From Solicoccozyma terricola (lineage: Eukaryota > Basidiomycota > Tremellomycetes > Filobasidiales > Piskurozymaceae): a DNA stretch of 64,000 nucleotides. This document shows, piece by piece, positions 11,898 through 23,938 of the stretch. Where the stretch lies: positions 51,761 to 115,760 of the forward strand of contig BCLD01000015.1 of assembly GCA_001600875.1 (NCBI GenBank), read 5' to 3'. Both the position numbers and the translations under genes were made by a program. The first letter of the stretch is position 1, and each line of letters begins with the position of its first letter. The notes under the pieces are model-generated. The model was not told where the DNA came from. It saw only the letters and a program-made list of their open reading frames with translations, and searched no databases.

Positions 11898-12297
11898 GAT
11901 GTTTTGAGATGGCAGTGACTTGGGACAACAGCCTCTGGACCCAACCACGACCCCCGGTTCTATACCTGCGATGAACAGCAGGGCCGGTGGAATGGATTGA
12001 CCGGGAAAGTGGAGGGGGGTTCGCTAATCTCTCCCGGGTTCCGTGTAGTCCTCGGGAAACAAAAAATGCAATGCATGGATGGGTGGGTGGGTTCTAATTA
12101 TCTAATCCTAAAAATGCTGTCCAAGCTCTAATGTGAAAGGGATCCCCACTCTCATGATGCTCACTCTACCGGGTCTCTTCATCTCCCCTGTTCCGGGCCG
12201 AATAAACACCCACTTCATAATCGTCGATACATATCAACCCCTAGTCGGAGTTGTTCCAAGAATATAAGCGTCAAGACTGTTAAGCGTTCAGCAGGGT
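11898..12297. promoter_or_regulatory. Upstream region of the dehydroquinase gene
   Basis: A 400-base tandem gap between the dehydroquinase start and the carrier stop. It contains a GGGTGGGTGGG stretch near 12080-12090 and no other recognisable element. Confidence 0.4.
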
Positions 12298-13981
12298 TTA
12301 GTACAATGTCATGAAGAGGAAGGTCGTCCTTTTGCCCAAAGGCGACTCACTCGTTTGAGGACATAATCGGACCCTACAAAGTTAGAGGATTCGCTCATCA
12401 GCCTTCCACCGAAATCCCGCCCGCCCGCCCGCCGTCCCCTCTCTCTCTCATGTCAATGCCATGTCACTCACCAAGCAGCTGTCCACCCTCTGAAGAAGAA
12501 TCCAACACCCTCCTCTCGAGCGGCATTGGCAATCATAACAGGTATACTCTGAAACAGATTCCAACCATACCCCATCAATCAATCAATCTAACCCGCCAAG
12601 ACACGCAGAATACGTTATCAACTCACTACCGGCTTTGAACTTGCTTTAGCTGCCATCATCCTCGACTTGATCACATCCGCTGGTGCGCAAACAGCTAGAA
12701 CAAAAGAAACGAGGAAAAAAATTCCCTCACCATGTCAATACCAAATCTCCGTCCCCTCACACTCGAGGTCTCTCTTCAAACTCACTAGTCGCAACCGTTC
12801 CAGCCAAGAAACTAGCTCCGAATTGTAATACAGGTCCATCCGTTCCTCCATCCATCCGCAAAAGTGTTCGTTTGAACCAATCGTAGCTTGCAAGTTGACT
12901 AGCATTCATAAGGATTGCACGTACCTGTTTTGTTTCAACGAAAGAAAAAAGAAAAATCATCAGTGGATCCGAGGAAGGGAAGCTTGAAAGTGTGAGCAAA
13001 ACTCAACGGTATTAGGTTGCCATCCACGATACAACGCCAAAACGCCTTCATCTTTGACGATTCGATATAGACCATGTACGCAATTCCGATATCCATATCG
13101 TTCGGAGGGTATACGACTGCCGTCTGAAGCCATACGAATGAGGACAACCTCTATGAAAAGGATAAGGGTATTGCCACCACTGATTAGGAAGATGATTTCC
13201 TTTCCAACGGAGGTGAACGGGGAGTTTTCATCCTCACCAGCTGGAACACCTATCAATCCTGCTAATCCACCTGCACTCGCACTCGCTCCTATCATCTGCA
13301 ACATGGTAGGATGGGCTGCAGGTCGATCATGGGGAAGGTATCAGTCGGATCCATGTTCACATTTCATGACATCGCTGTTGTGTTGTCCACTCACGAGGTA
13401 ACCACTTTGCCTTGACGAATTCATACGCTCCGAATCGGAAGGTCGAGTAAGTCATCCTACGATATATATCATCTCATTGAGTATATATGTCGGATTATTT
13501 TTTTCCAAATGATACCCTTCCTCCAAATCACTCACGCTCGTAACAGCGCAGCTGTCAATCCATCATATGCTCCTCTGACCCCTGGTCAGAAAAAATCAAA
13601 TCAAATCAAATTCACGATCGATCAGTCCCACGCCTCGCCGGTGTAGATTATCTGACTTGCACGCTGCCCACCTCGCTCTCGTATTATACTCTTGATAAAT
13701 TGACCGGTACTTTTATCGTTTGATTTGGCTGTTTGCATTTGGACCTTTGTAAGATCTAGCGGATGGCTGTGGGTGGGTGGGTGGGTGGGTGAGGTGAATG
13801 ATTCAGCTGCTATGAGCTAGTCTAATAGGAAATCTTCAATTCGCTGTTACTCACGTAAAGAAGGTGGCACATGCTGATCCCATTCCTGTTAATGAGATTT
13901 CACAAACGTTGGTTCAGCTGCTGGCCATGGTCAAATTATACGATCTCCAATGGGATCCAACTCACCTCCCAAGCTGTTCAT
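12298..13981 (-). CDS. DIC1: Mitochondrial carrier, dicarboxylate (Dic1) type
   Basis: Eleven exons (13966-13981, 13855-13885, 13672-13766, 13536-13581, 13395-13456, 13238-13315, 13008-13150, 12786-12924, 12627-12694, 12472-12548, 12298-12373) sum to 276 codons. The three mitochondrial-carrier repeats are visible: HPLDLTKVQMQT with GVRGAYDGLTAALLRA; GVPAEVVLIRMASD with GVLALYRGWQPNTVRAILMNASQLASYDWFK; and APADVIKSRMMAAK with GVGFFFRGWTAAW and RLCPQT. VRMASD in repeat 2 is characteristic of the dicarboxylate/oxaloacetate group in the inner membrane. The coding start is a 16-nt exon followed by a 31-nt exon. The last about 15 residues are uncertain, because a short in-frame insertion separates RLCPQT from TTFLFMTLY. 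Confidence 0.88.
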
Positions 13982-14834
13982 CCGAACGACATGCGAATGA
14001 CATCCTCGTGAGCTCTCGGCAAAACGTCGACAAGATAGCGCTAGCGCACCGCACTCACACAAAAGGATATGGTCGTTTCTTGGACTTTGAAGGCCCCACA
14101 GACCGTGGTATTGATGAAGTGGACATCGTTCGACGAGGTAGCCAAGCTTTGGTATTATATGGTCCCTCAAGTAACGTAGTAATCTAAGTCAAACCCGATG
14201 TCGATGCTGTAATTCGGCCAGATGTGGGATGATAAACCAACAATTTTTCCAAAAATAAAAAATAAAAACCGGAGTCGTTCTGGATAGGCGTTGAATTGAG
14301 CTGATTGTGAAGCGTGATGTGAGAGCCCGGTGATGAGCTGTAGGTCCGGCTACGACAGGGTCTACCTGGAACTATGGCGGGGTGGGTATTATACTGCCGA
14401 CGTTCCCAACGTTCTGGGCGATATGTAATGAGATGACTGCTATACGTCAGTTGCACAAAAATTATCCAAGGAATTGAAATTGTCAAAGTTGTGCCGGAAT
14501 CGCGTCCGGCCGATGGAAAGGCAGTAAAAGTGGAGAAATCCGCGGGTGGGCAGGAATGTATATATACAGAGCGATGATCGTCAGGGGGTCGTCAACGAGA
14601 GTCTATCTATCTGACGGATGGATGGTCAGCGATCATATCCATCCATTACAGGGGGGAGAAACCAGGACGGGAAGCCAGTGAATTGCCGGCGTCAACATAT
14701 GGCCTTCCAGCGATGATTATCATCGCTCTGCCCATCACGAGGACTATGCAGGGGTGGGGTTCAGACAGACGTCGAGCCGGAGTCAGGATTCGAATAGGAA
14801 GTGGTTGTTGTAACGAAAGGACGAACGAACGAAT

Positions 14835-14873
<39 letters not shown>

Positions 14874-15017
14874 AGGGAAACTGAAACGACACTCACCCAA
14901 ATCAATACCTCTCTACCCTCCAATCATACGTCAACCACCACAAAAACAAAACAAAAAAAACGTCGTATCATCATCATCGTCATCAATCATCAAGAAACTC
15001 CCACGTTTGCCAACCCG
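13982..15017. promoter_or_regulatory. Long gap upstream of the carrier and downstream of calcipressin
   Basis: About 1 kb without a convincing gene. It has a (GAC)n microsatellite at about 14839-14868, and a TATATATA stretch near 14559. Apparent ORFs over 80 codons here are driven by the GAC repeat (poly-Asp or poly-Ser in other frames). It probably holds the carrier's promoter and 5' leader. Confidence 0.45.
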
Positions 15018-16013
15018 TCAAACAGGAGGTCTAGCAGTCGGCATGATCCTAAACGTCTCCTCTCCCAATCCAGGTGTCCTCCATCCCGCTGATCCACCCT
15101 CCATCAACTCATCATGCGCACCACCATCTCCATCTCCATCTCCATCTCCATTTCTCATACTTTCCACAGTCGCTTTAACAAGATGAATTCCAGTAGAAGT
15201 AGGAGAATTTTGATATTCATCATCTTCCTTTCCACCACCACCACCACCACCACCACCTGTTGTATCTTCAACTTGAACAATGAATCCCGTATTTGTTTCC
15301 AATATAACTTCGGGACCACCTTCTTCATCTCCCCATTTCCTACCTCTTTTCAAAACAAGTTGTTCCAACGCTCTTCTCAGATCCTCCGCGAGTGATATTG
15401 AATTCGGTGGATCTTCAATGATTGGTTCCCATCCTTCAGGTGGTGAACCAGGTGGAGAAATGAGGTAATTTTTCGATAAAGATGGGGCGGAGAGGTGGGT
15501 TGTAGTAGGATCAGGAGTTTTTGGTGTAGGTGGTAAAGCGAGGAGACGGATGGTTATTCTGATGATAGGGTCGAAAAGGATTTAGATTCCATCGGGGAAG
15601 GGACAGGAGAAAAGAAGAATAGAAAGAAAGTAACATCAGCTTCGCGAAACAATCAATCACATGGCGTCTATCATCTTCAACCACCCTCACTTCTTCAAGC
15701 ATTCCTTTATCCCGTTTGACCCTTCCTCCGTAACCACCTCAACCTCTACTCTATCACCTTCCAATTTCGCCTTACCCCCATCCTCTTCCTTTTCCCAAAC
15801 AACAATAACCCTTCCAAGTCCTCTAACCGGCGCCCACGTCCGAATCGATCCGAATGACGAGTAAAACGTACGAAGGAGGGTTAATGTAGGTGGATGGAAG
15901 AGTGCTGGATGAGGTAGGAGAAGTGCGTATGTGTTTGTTGGAATAGGATGGGAAGGAGAGGAAATGAGAGGTGGAGGTGGGGGGATTTCAATCGACATTG
16001 GTGATGGTGACAT
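15018..16013 (-). CDS. Calcipressin (RCAN), calcineurin regulator
   Basis: Two exons (15691-16013, 15018-15558) give 287 residues. An RRM-like domain starts at NTYALLLPHPALF and includes TLLRTFYSSFGSIRTWAPV and GRVIVVW. Next comes LSKNYLISPPGSPPEGWEP, the family's phospho-serine signature LxxPPxSPPxGW. A C-terminal GFIVQVEDT resembles the calcineurin-docking element. A run of nine Gly follows this element. Calcipressins bind and modulate calcineurin in the calcium signalling pathway; basidiomycete yeasts have a single homologue (Cbp1 in Cryptococcus). I started at the ATG at 16013 because the frame upstream is Pro-rich and lacks an ATG. Confidence 0.9.
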
Positions 16014-16098
16014 GAGTGCGTGTGCGAGGGGTGGGTGGGCGGGGGGGGCGGGGGAGCGGAGTGGTATTAGGTGGATGGGATGACGGTCGTTCCGGTTC

Positions 16099-16442
16099 TC
16101 AACCACTCTTCAATGATCCAGTATTCCTAGCCGCTAGCAAAGAGATGACGACGCAAGAACCAACGAATGCCGCGCTAACATATGAGGGAAGTGGGCGTGT
16201 GGTCAGGGTAGGATTTCCTCCACAGCACTGCGAGACCCATGTGTCGTAGAACACCAGTTCCCGTTGAGTTTCACACTCACAACTTGTAAAATGTGACGCG
16301 GGACAACTGCTTCTCCTCGTCTGAAGTTCTCGATGAAGCGAAGATGGCTGTGTGGGGGAAGGGAAGGGAGGGAGTGGGATGAGGTGTGTGACTGTATAAC
16401 GGCATGCTTACGGTACATACATCTCAAGTTGGGCAATGCCAT
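16099..16442 (-). CDS. Candidate 57-residue single-pass membrane protein
   Basis: Three short exons (16412-16442, 16281-16347, 16099-16174) with GTAAGC and GTGAGT donors join to 58 codons including the stop. The protein starts MALPNLRCMYPIF, has a polar middle (SDEEKQLSRVTFYK) and one hydrophobic helix (FAAFVGSCVVISLLAA) near the C-terminus, followed by a short basic tail. The layout fits a small organelle-membrane subunit, but I do not recognise the family. It sits between calcipressin and the nucleoside hydrolase, all on the minus strand. It could instead be 5' leader sequence of calcipressin, so the gene call is tentative. Confidence 0.4.
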
Positions 16443-16661
16443 TTGTTAATTCCTAGTGGATGGTATTGAAGAGGAGTATGTATGGGAGAGAGGGGGGGTG
16501 TTGGACTGGGCTGAACCCGGGGGGGAGGGGGGGCAACGGACATAATATCCATGTCCGAACCCCCGATCGAGTGGCGGATCGAGTGGTTAAGGAGATTGAC
16601 ATGAACCCCAATGCATATTCCACCACACACCCACACACCCACACACCCACACACCCACGTC

Positions 16662-18694
16662 TCACATCCCAAACACCCGACTCAAGATCACACCCTCCAA
16701 CACATCCTTGCCCGGCGTCGCAATCACTATATTCGGCGCACCACCAGTCTCCCCCGTTCCACTCCCAGACGCATTCACCTCCAATCCACCAGCAGCATTC
16801 GATCCCTCGGTACGTAGAAAAGATTCGTCTCCCGTTCCTCTGTGAAACAAGAACAAAGAACAATAGCAGGGAAAAAGGGCCCCCATCCTGGTTAGTTCTC
16901 GTTATCAAACCCCTAGCCATTAAAACCCCGGGCACACAAACACACACCTCCTATCAACCACACACATCCCTCTCGTAAACTCCCCTTTTCTCTCCACTTT
17001 AAACACCCTCTTCTCAGTCTTCCATTCAACAGCCTCACCACCGCCCGTCTCTCCTTTCATCGTCAAACACGCCAACGTATACCAAATCGCTAACGGATCA
17101 TGCATTTCCATCCCATCTGGGAGTCCAAACGACTTCATTAATCCACGTACGCGAATCAACATTGCTGTTGTGAATTCCTTGAGTGGAGTTGATGGATCGG
17201 TTCGAGTCGAGTCGTGGATAAGTTGTGAAAATGGGATGGTGTGTGGGGTCGTGATATCGAGTGGACACATGGTCATTGAGAATAGGTTGTTTGAAACTGA
17301 ATCGAGGATCTCTTGTGCTGCGTACTGCGGGACCGAAAGAAAAAACGAGACATGCCGCCCAACAATCAGTCAATCAAATCGATCCTCCACCGTGTTTCCC
17401 CCCCCCCCACTTCCCACACTCACAGGATCAGCATAAGAATTAAACTCCGCAGTCGGTGATGTATTCCCAGGAACATCTAATGCACCTCCCATCCAAACCA
17501 CCTCTCCGACCCTCGCAAACACCTTTGGATCCTTTCTTAATGCCAATGCCAAATTACTCACTGTGGGATGAAAAAATAACCCATTAACATATCAGCTCCT
17601 CCCGCGTGCGTCCCAATCCCCCCCCCCCCCCCGGTGGGAACACAACAACTCACAAGGCCCTAATGCAACAATAACAACACTACCTTCCTCTTCTTCTTTC
17701 AAAATATCTAAAATCACATCAGATGCATGTTTTTCACTCAATTCCAAGTACTCGTGAGGTTCATCAGCGGACAAAGGGGCAGGTGTGAAATGAGGATGAG
17801 TTTCGGATATGTTGGAAAGTCCATCTTGACCGTGCTGTTTTGTACGGTACAAACGTTCCCGCGTGAAAAAGAACATGAAAACAAAATAGGATCAGTTATT
17901 CACCTTTGGTCGAACCCGAATATATCAAACCCCCCAACCCCCCCTCCCGGCCTATCTCCAACAACAAAGGAAGTCTCCCCCTCCCCTCCCTTCCCCTCCT
18001 CACCAGCCAAACCCCACCCCCACCCACTCACAAAATACGCAGCAGTCAACCTTTCACCTCCAATCGGTCCCTCCGCTCCCATCGCCAACACCGTCTTCTT
18101 CTCTCCCAATCCCGCCATCCCCATCCTTACATATCTCTTTCGTGCAGATGGATCATAGATTAATTCCTTTGAGAGTGCACCGTAAATCTTTAATGTGTTG
18201 GAGTATGCTGATGCTGCCTGGGTGTTTCCTGTAGGATGTAAGGAAAAGGGGGGATTGTGAAGTTGGTGTGGGGGGGGGTCGTGAGGGACGTACATTGTGC
18301 GTGACAGCGAGTTGATGATGAGACGNGGATGAAATGGTAGGGGGGGGAAGAGGGGGCGGGATGGGATGGGATCCTACCAAATGTGATTGTAAGAGCTACG
18401 ACGTCTATTTCTGGCTGTATAAGGAAGAATGCGCGTGAGAGGGGGAAAGCACCACCAGCATATCAATTAAGATCCATCCCCACCACCACCAGAGAATCTC
18501 GGAGACCCACCGAAGCTAATGCGAGTAAGATAGCAAGTACATCGTCTACTCCAGGACTGTCAGCAAACGCGCGGGCAACGAGTCGATTGAATGTAAGACC
18601 ATCAGAGTTGGGTATCAAAGGGAGGATTAAACGGGGGGACTTACTCTGTGTCGATGATCACCTTGCGAGGTGGGGATGGAGTGATTGCTGTCAT
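16662..18694 (-). CDS. URH1: Inosine/uridine-type nucleoside hydrolase
   Basis: Eight exons (18645-18694, 18511-18556, 18378-18414, 18032-18228, 17654-17834, 17424-17560, 16948-17324, 16662-16839) give 400 residues. The calcium-binding signature VIIDTDPGVDDVLAILLAL is split by intron 1 inside DTD|PGVDD. Further landmarks are VVALTITFGN, HGQDGLSN, VALGPLSNLALAL, VVWMGGAL with GNTSPTAEFNSYADP, and MEMHDPLAIWY with the catalytic His-Asp. The enzyme cleaves N-glycosidic bonds of ribonuc­leosides in salvage. A poorly conserved Gly/Ser-rich insert (about residues 350-375) precedes the C-terminal helix. Introns 4 and 5 carry C/G runs, and intron 3 carries a single N. Confidence 0.93.
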
Positions 18695-19136
18695 GACTGT
18701 GTGAGAGGTATGGGTGGTGGTGGTGGTGGATGTGAAGCTGGTGCCGGAGTTGGTCGAGGACGTCGTCCCCCACTGAGCTTATCTAACCCGGAGATTGAAT
18801 GGGAAGCAGCACGTGATCGTAATTCACACAGTCCCTAACACTGCGTGGATAGTCCCTACCATGTAAATCCCCCTAGTCTCCGATTAACTCCAGTCACCTG
18901 GATGTATGTGGGGTAGGGGCGTCTGTTCTCCTTTTTGTTTTGCCCACAGATGAGATCCGATTCAACCAACAGTATTACCTACCTGCTTTGGCTGTTTGCC
19001 ACCGATTAATTGTCACGTGACAGAGTTCAGAACAGTCAACTCGCTCCCTGCTACTACGACTACAACCACTACTACAACTCTCTCTCTCACCCTCCCCCCC
19101 CCCCCCCCCCCCCCCCCCCCCCACCTCCTTCCCATC
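18695..19136. promoter_or_regulatory. Divergent promoter of the nucleoside hydrolase and SNU23
   Basis: A 442-base divergent gap. It holds CACGTG at 18810 (116 bases upstream of the nucleoside hydrolase start) and TCACGTGA at 19013-19020 (117 bases upstream of the SNU23 start), so each gene has its own E-box-like motif at almost the same distance. A 28-30 base C run at about 19094-19122 lies in the SNU23 5' leader, just before the ATG. Confidence 0.55.
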
Positions 19137-20189
19137 ATGGCAGACAAAGTAGGAGCATACGGCAACAAAGCATCCGAAGCATCATTCCGTCGAAAATGGG
19201 ATAAAGAAACATACACTGCGAAAGCAGCAGAACAAGATGCATCACATGCAGAACACGCTAAAGCTTCACAAGCTGCTTTACAAGCTGGGAAAAAACCACC
19301 TCGTCCGAAAAGTGATTTACCGAAACCTACTAAAGCTTTGGAAGCGAGAGAGAAGGATTTGGATATTGAGAAGAATTTAGGGAAAACCGTGTTGGTGGAT
19401 ACGGTTGGTAGGAAAGGTGGAGCTGGGTTTTATGTGAGTTGTTGATGTATTGGAGGGGGGGGGGGCGCGGATGACACCGCTCACGATTTCCCTTCAATCC
19501 CCTGATCGCAGTGTGAATTATGCAGGAGGACATTGAAAGATAGTATAGCGTATCTCGATCACGTCAATGGGAGAAGTCGTAAGTCCGTCTTCTCCGCCAA
19601 TCGTTTTAAACCGTCGTCGCTCAACCCCTCCGATGTCTGGTATCCACCTTCCACCTTCTCCACCGTCACCTGAACCACGTCACATACCTTAACCCTCCCC
19701 ACTCCCCCCACACACACAGATCTCGCACACCTAGGTCAAACAACCCAAGTCCGTCGTTCAACACTCCAAGATGTAATATCCCGTATCGAAACTCTCCGTG
19801 AATCATCAAAGAATAAAGTAACATCTAAAAATTACGATTTTGAGACTCGACTTGCTGAGATTCGAAAGGTGGAAGAGAAGAGAAGAGAGGATAAGAAGGA
19901 AGCGAAGAAACGGAAACGGAAAGATGGTGGTGGTGGTGGTGGTGGTGGTGGTGGTGGTGGTGGTGGCGGCGGCGGTGCAGATTCAGGTTCAACTTCCATT
20001 CCTACCAATCCAAAAATCACCAATATGACCGATTCCAACCCATCAAAGAAATCAAAAGTAGCTACAATCGAAGGAACAAAAGGAGCGTTTGGAAATATGG
20101 AAGAAATTAGAAAAGCAGAAGCTGAAGCTGAATCTATGGCTAGTATGATGGGTTTCGGTGGATTCGGAGGTGGTGTTAAGAAGCGGTGA
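19137..20189 (+). CDS. SNU23: Snu23/ZMAT2, zinc-finger protein of the U4/U6.U5 tri-snRNP
   Basis: Three exons (19137-19433, 19512-19578, 19720-20189) give 277 residues. The N-terminus FRRKWDKETYTAKA matches the family. A matrin-type C2H2 finger spans exons 1-3: CELCRRTLKDSIAYLDHVNGRSH. HLGQTTQVRRSTLQDV follows, and a Lys/Glu-rich helix precedes a poly-Gly tract coded by GGT repeats. The C-terminus ends MASMMGFGGFGGGVKKR, as in ZMAT2. Snu23 helps position the U6/5' splice site helix during spliceosome activation. The poly-Gly insert (about 17 Gly) is specific to this copy and its length may vary. Confidence 0.93.
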
Positions 20190-20726
20190 TTTTTGATGGG
20201 GGGTGGGAAGGGTGCCGTGCCGATGCGATGTGCGATTTTGAGGGGTTTGTTTGTATGCTTGTGGATTGGTGTTGGAGTGAGATGAGATGTGACCGATTGG
20301 ATGAGCGTGTATACCATCATTGAATTCTGTAGAAGACAACGATATATGTGATGACAAGAAAAGTATAACTTGACGCGAAAGACATGTGACGATATTGCCA
20401 TTGCCGATTATTTTTGTGATTCAGGATACCACATACAAGTAACTCGCGATGGGGAATATGAATCCGATGATCAGGTCCGGTTTTTCGTCGTCTCGCATCG
20501 TTCGTACATTTCATCACACAAGAATGACTGGTATGAGGTGGTTGGCGTAACATCCCATCAGACCCTACCAAACCCACACCTTCTCGCGTTTGGTCTTGCA
20601 AGTGAACGACGCCATGACGCACATCACTGAGTCGGGGAATACCAGATCACCACCCTACCCCCACCCCAAGTCTACAACCGTCTTCCCCCCCCCCCCCCCC
20701 CCCCCTCTTCCCCCCACACCTCCTCC
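20190..20726. other. Convergent intergenic region
   Basis: A 537-base gap between the ends of SNU23 and GPALPP1, with a C run at about 20686-20705 directly beyond the GPALPP1 stop. The open frames inside show no motif. Nothing else seen. Confidence 0.5.
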
Positions 20727-22049
20727 TCAACTATACGCCCCACCCTTCCCATGCCCAAACCTATCACCTAAACCCCTCGCATCCCTGATCGTCTTCGCTC
20801 TATCCTTCTCATCCATCAACCTCCCCGTCACTCCCATATGTAAATCTCGATCCCAAATCGGTGGTGGTGCAGCTTCTTTATCTTTCTTTTCTTTTTCCTT
20901 TTCTTTGGTTGATTTTTTATGGGTTTCGAGGAGAGGTGCTGCTCGATGTGAAGCCTGAGGGGGGGAGGGTGTGGGGTGGGGGTAAGGTCGCGCGATTATC
21001 AGCATTGTGGAGGTTCCAATAACATCGGGGTATGGAATCGACCCAAAAAAACGAAAAAGCCGGCCCCGCTCACATTATGTTCTCTAATACTCCTCTCAAT
21101 CTCTCCATCCCTCATCTTCCTTCTCTTCATCGCGTTCAACTCGGCTTCATCGAGAATAGTAGATGAACTTGCCAATTCTGCTTTTCGTTTCTTCCCAGAG
21201 ATCTCATCTTGGAGTCGTTGTTGACGCTGAAGATTTGAGGAGTTGTATAGCGTCGTGGCGTAGAGGAGTCAATAAACAAATCACGAATGGGGCTTGTGGT
21301 GATGACAATTCAGACAACAACTCACCTCCGCAGGAGTCTCAGTCCATAACGTTTGATCCTTCGTCTTACTTGGATCCACACCCGTTCGCGAGAACCCTCT
21401 TGCTTTCAATGGATCGACACCTATCAATATAGTCGTTACGATCAACACGGATTATCGGAACGCTTGACGGAACACAGGGTGCGACGAAAAGACAAGAAAA
21501 GAAAATCACAACATACTCGTTGCAAAGTCACCGGCTTCCGGTGGAACTAACATCCATTCCTCTCTTTTGAGCTGTTTCGGTTTCGCAGCTTCCTATACCG
21601 AGCACCAACGATCAATCAACGTTCAAGCTCGACTCGAGGACGATGAATACATGCCGGGGAATAACGACACAACTCACCTCTCTCTCCTTTGCCCATCTTG
21701 CTTCTCTTTCCATGAATTCCTTGACTCCCGATCGAGCCTCATCCGCTCTCGTAGCTTCACCCAAACTCGGTCCTACCTCTTCATCCGAATCCGAATACTC
21801 ATCGTGATTATAAGCTGGAGGTGGTGGAGCTGGTCCGACTGCTGATCCTGCGGCTCTTGATGGGCCTGCTGATGATGTACTAGGTGGGAGAGACGGACCG
21901 ATACCACGTTGTGCAACTAGAGATGGTGGAAGAGCTGGAGCGTAGTCGTCCTCTGAGTCTGAGTCGGAGGGTTGAGTAGGTTGTGCGGGTTGTGGACGTG
22001 ACGAACTGGCTTGGAGATGGGGAGGTAACTGAGGACCGATTGAAGACAT
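20727..22049 (-). CDS. GPALPP-motif (DUF3752) protein
   Basis: Five exons (21678-22049, 21517-21592, 21326-21420, 21074-21226, 20727-20954) give 307 residues. The N-terminal half repeats the GP-x-LPP motif (IGPQLPP, APALPP, IGPSLPP, VGPAPPP, VGPSLG) among acidic Ser/Asp tracts. The C-terminal DUF3752 domain has KREEWMLVPPEAGDF, DPLKARGFSRT, LWTETPAERQQRLQDE and SHRAAPLLETHKKS, ending with IWDRDLHMGVTGRLMDEKDR. The molecular function of this conserved eukaryotic family is not firmly known. Its start lies only 125 bases from the divergent COQ2 start. Confidence 0.9.
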
Positions 22050-22174
22050 GATTTGAGTAATCCGTTGATGGATGATGGAGGATGGATGATGTGATGTTGA
22101 ACGAGCTTGAACGATGAAATGGAGTTAAACGCGACGACGAGGACGACGAGTAGCACGACCAACATCCATTCATC
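22050..22174. promoter_or_regulatory. Very short bidirectional promoter, GPALPP1 and COQ2
   Basis: Only 125 bases separate the two divergent ATGs. The gap is made of GATGGATGATG-type repeats on the left and GACGACGAGGAC on the right, with no TATA-like element. Confidence 0.55.
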
Positions 22175-22665
22175 ATGCATCAGATCAGACTGCTAGGCTC
22201 TCATCTCCCAGCTCGACAAACTGCTCTCCGCAGTCTCCGGTCTACTGCTACAACTCCCCACTCTCTCATCTACCTCACCCACAGCCGATCTCGACACAGC
22301 AATGGCTTGAGCTTCCGTCCTGGCAAATCGAAGAACCAGTCTCTTCAAACCGCCTACATTCGTTGGTCGAGCTCCACATCAATCACCACCCCATCCACCT
22401 CGACGTCATCCTCATCCTCATCAAATACACCACCATCACCACCATCACCACCACCACCTACAACTACCACCTTCATCGACAAGCTTCCAAGATGGGCAAA
22501 ACGTGCAAAACCATATCTCCTATTGATGCGAATAGATAAACCGATAGGGACCATGTTACTCTACTGGCCATGTGGTGAGTCTAATTCTGATTCCTTCGTA
22601 TCAGTGGTAGCAGCAGCAGCAGCAGCACCAGCTGACGAAAAGAAAACCCGCTCCCAACCACCACC

Positions 22666-22699
<34 letters not shown>

Positions 22700-23938
22700 C
22701 CTCTCCTTCTTCCCGATCGATCCAGCATGGGCAATCACCATGTCTTCCACAGCTATTGCTGCACCAATCACAACTCCACTATTTTACCTTGGTTTATTCG
22801 GTGTAGGAGCTACAATCATGCGAGGAGCTGGATGTACTATTAATGATATGTGGGATATGAAGATCGATAAAGCTGTTGGTGAGAGTTGTCGTAGATTTCG
22901 TGGATTATCCCCCAAAAAATGAAAAATGAAACGTTGGTCTGATGACTGCTTGCGTTTTTTTTTTTCGTTTTCGTTTTCCCCGCATCGCACCCAGATCGGA
23001 CAAAGCTACGACCATTAGCAGCGGGTGATATCACTCAATTCCAAGCGTTATGTTTCCTTGGTGTTCAACTATCAGCTGGACTAGCAGTTCTAACCCAACT
23101 GAATTGGTATAGGTGCGTTCTGGGAAAGCGAGGAAGAAAAGTTCCTATAACCCCNCCCCCCCCCCCCCCCCNNNTGATAACACCCCGACTGCGCACAGTA
23201 TCTACCTCGGAGCTTCTTCTCTCAGCTTGGTCGTACTCTATCCATTCATGAAAAGGGTCACTTATTACCCACAGTTTGTACTAGGTCAGTGTTTGGGGTG
23301 TTGGGGGGGTGGGGGCGGGGGTGGGGGAAGATTTTCCCGGATTTCATTCATCCTGACCGACCCTTGCTCTTCAACAGGCCTTGCGTTTAATTGGGGAGCC
23401 TTGTTGGGTTGGTCAGCAGTGACTGGCACTGTAGATTGGACGGTCGCTCTTCCATTATACGCTGGAGGAATCGCTTATACCGTAATGTACGATACGATCT
23501 ACGCTCATCAGGTGAATTCCTTTTTCTTCTTTTTTCTTTTTTCCTGGCATGTCCGTCGTTCCGTAGTCCGCTTCGCTGACTACTGGATATAACTCTCGTT
23601 TTAACCCCGGTTAGGATAAACTGGATGACATTCTTGTCAATGTGAAATCTACCGCACTCCGTTTCGGATCCTCCTCACGAATCATCTGTTCCGGTCTATC
23701 AGCAACATTCGTTTCATTTCTCACTTTAGCAGGTCATCTCTCAAATGCTGGTCCACTCTTCTACTTGATTTCATGCGGTGGTGCAGCTTTACATTCGACT
23801 TGGCAATTGAAGAATGTTGATTTTGATAATCGAGATAGTTGTTGGAGGATGTTTGTGAGCAATCAGTGGTTGGGTGGGATTGTGTGGATGGGGACTGTTG
23901 CGGATTATCTAGCTAGAGTTACGTTTGCGTTGTATTAG
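22175..23938 (+). CDS. COQ2: 4-hydroxybenzoate polyprenyltransferase (coenzyme Q biosynthesis)
   Basis: Six exons (22175-22574, 22726-22878, 22995-23112, 23199-23284, 23378-23511, 23615-23938) give 404 residues. The N-terminus is Arg/Ser-rich without acidic residues, a mitochondrial targeting sequence. The UbiA core begins at [22 protein letters not shown]. The first Asp-rich motif is [26 protein letters not shown] and the second is [15 protein letters not shown], both needed for Mg-diphosphate binding. Several hydrophobic helices follow to the end. The enzyme attaches the polyprenyl tail to 4-hydroxybenzoate in the inner mitochondrial membrane. Intron 1 holds a C run of about 30 and intron 3 a C run interrupted by N. 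Confidence 0.96.
22668..22697. repeat. C homopolymer in COQ2 intron 1
   Basis: About 30 C in a row lie roughly 28 bases upstream of the acceptor at 22725, following a CCACCACC stretch. The exact length cannot be trusted in assembled sequence. Confidence 0.8.

Noticed and set aside
14646..15186. ORFs with poly-Asp or poly-Ser around the GAC microsatellite
   Set aside because: Driven by the trinucleotide repeat, with no splice context or motif; the downstream half is antisense to calcipressin.
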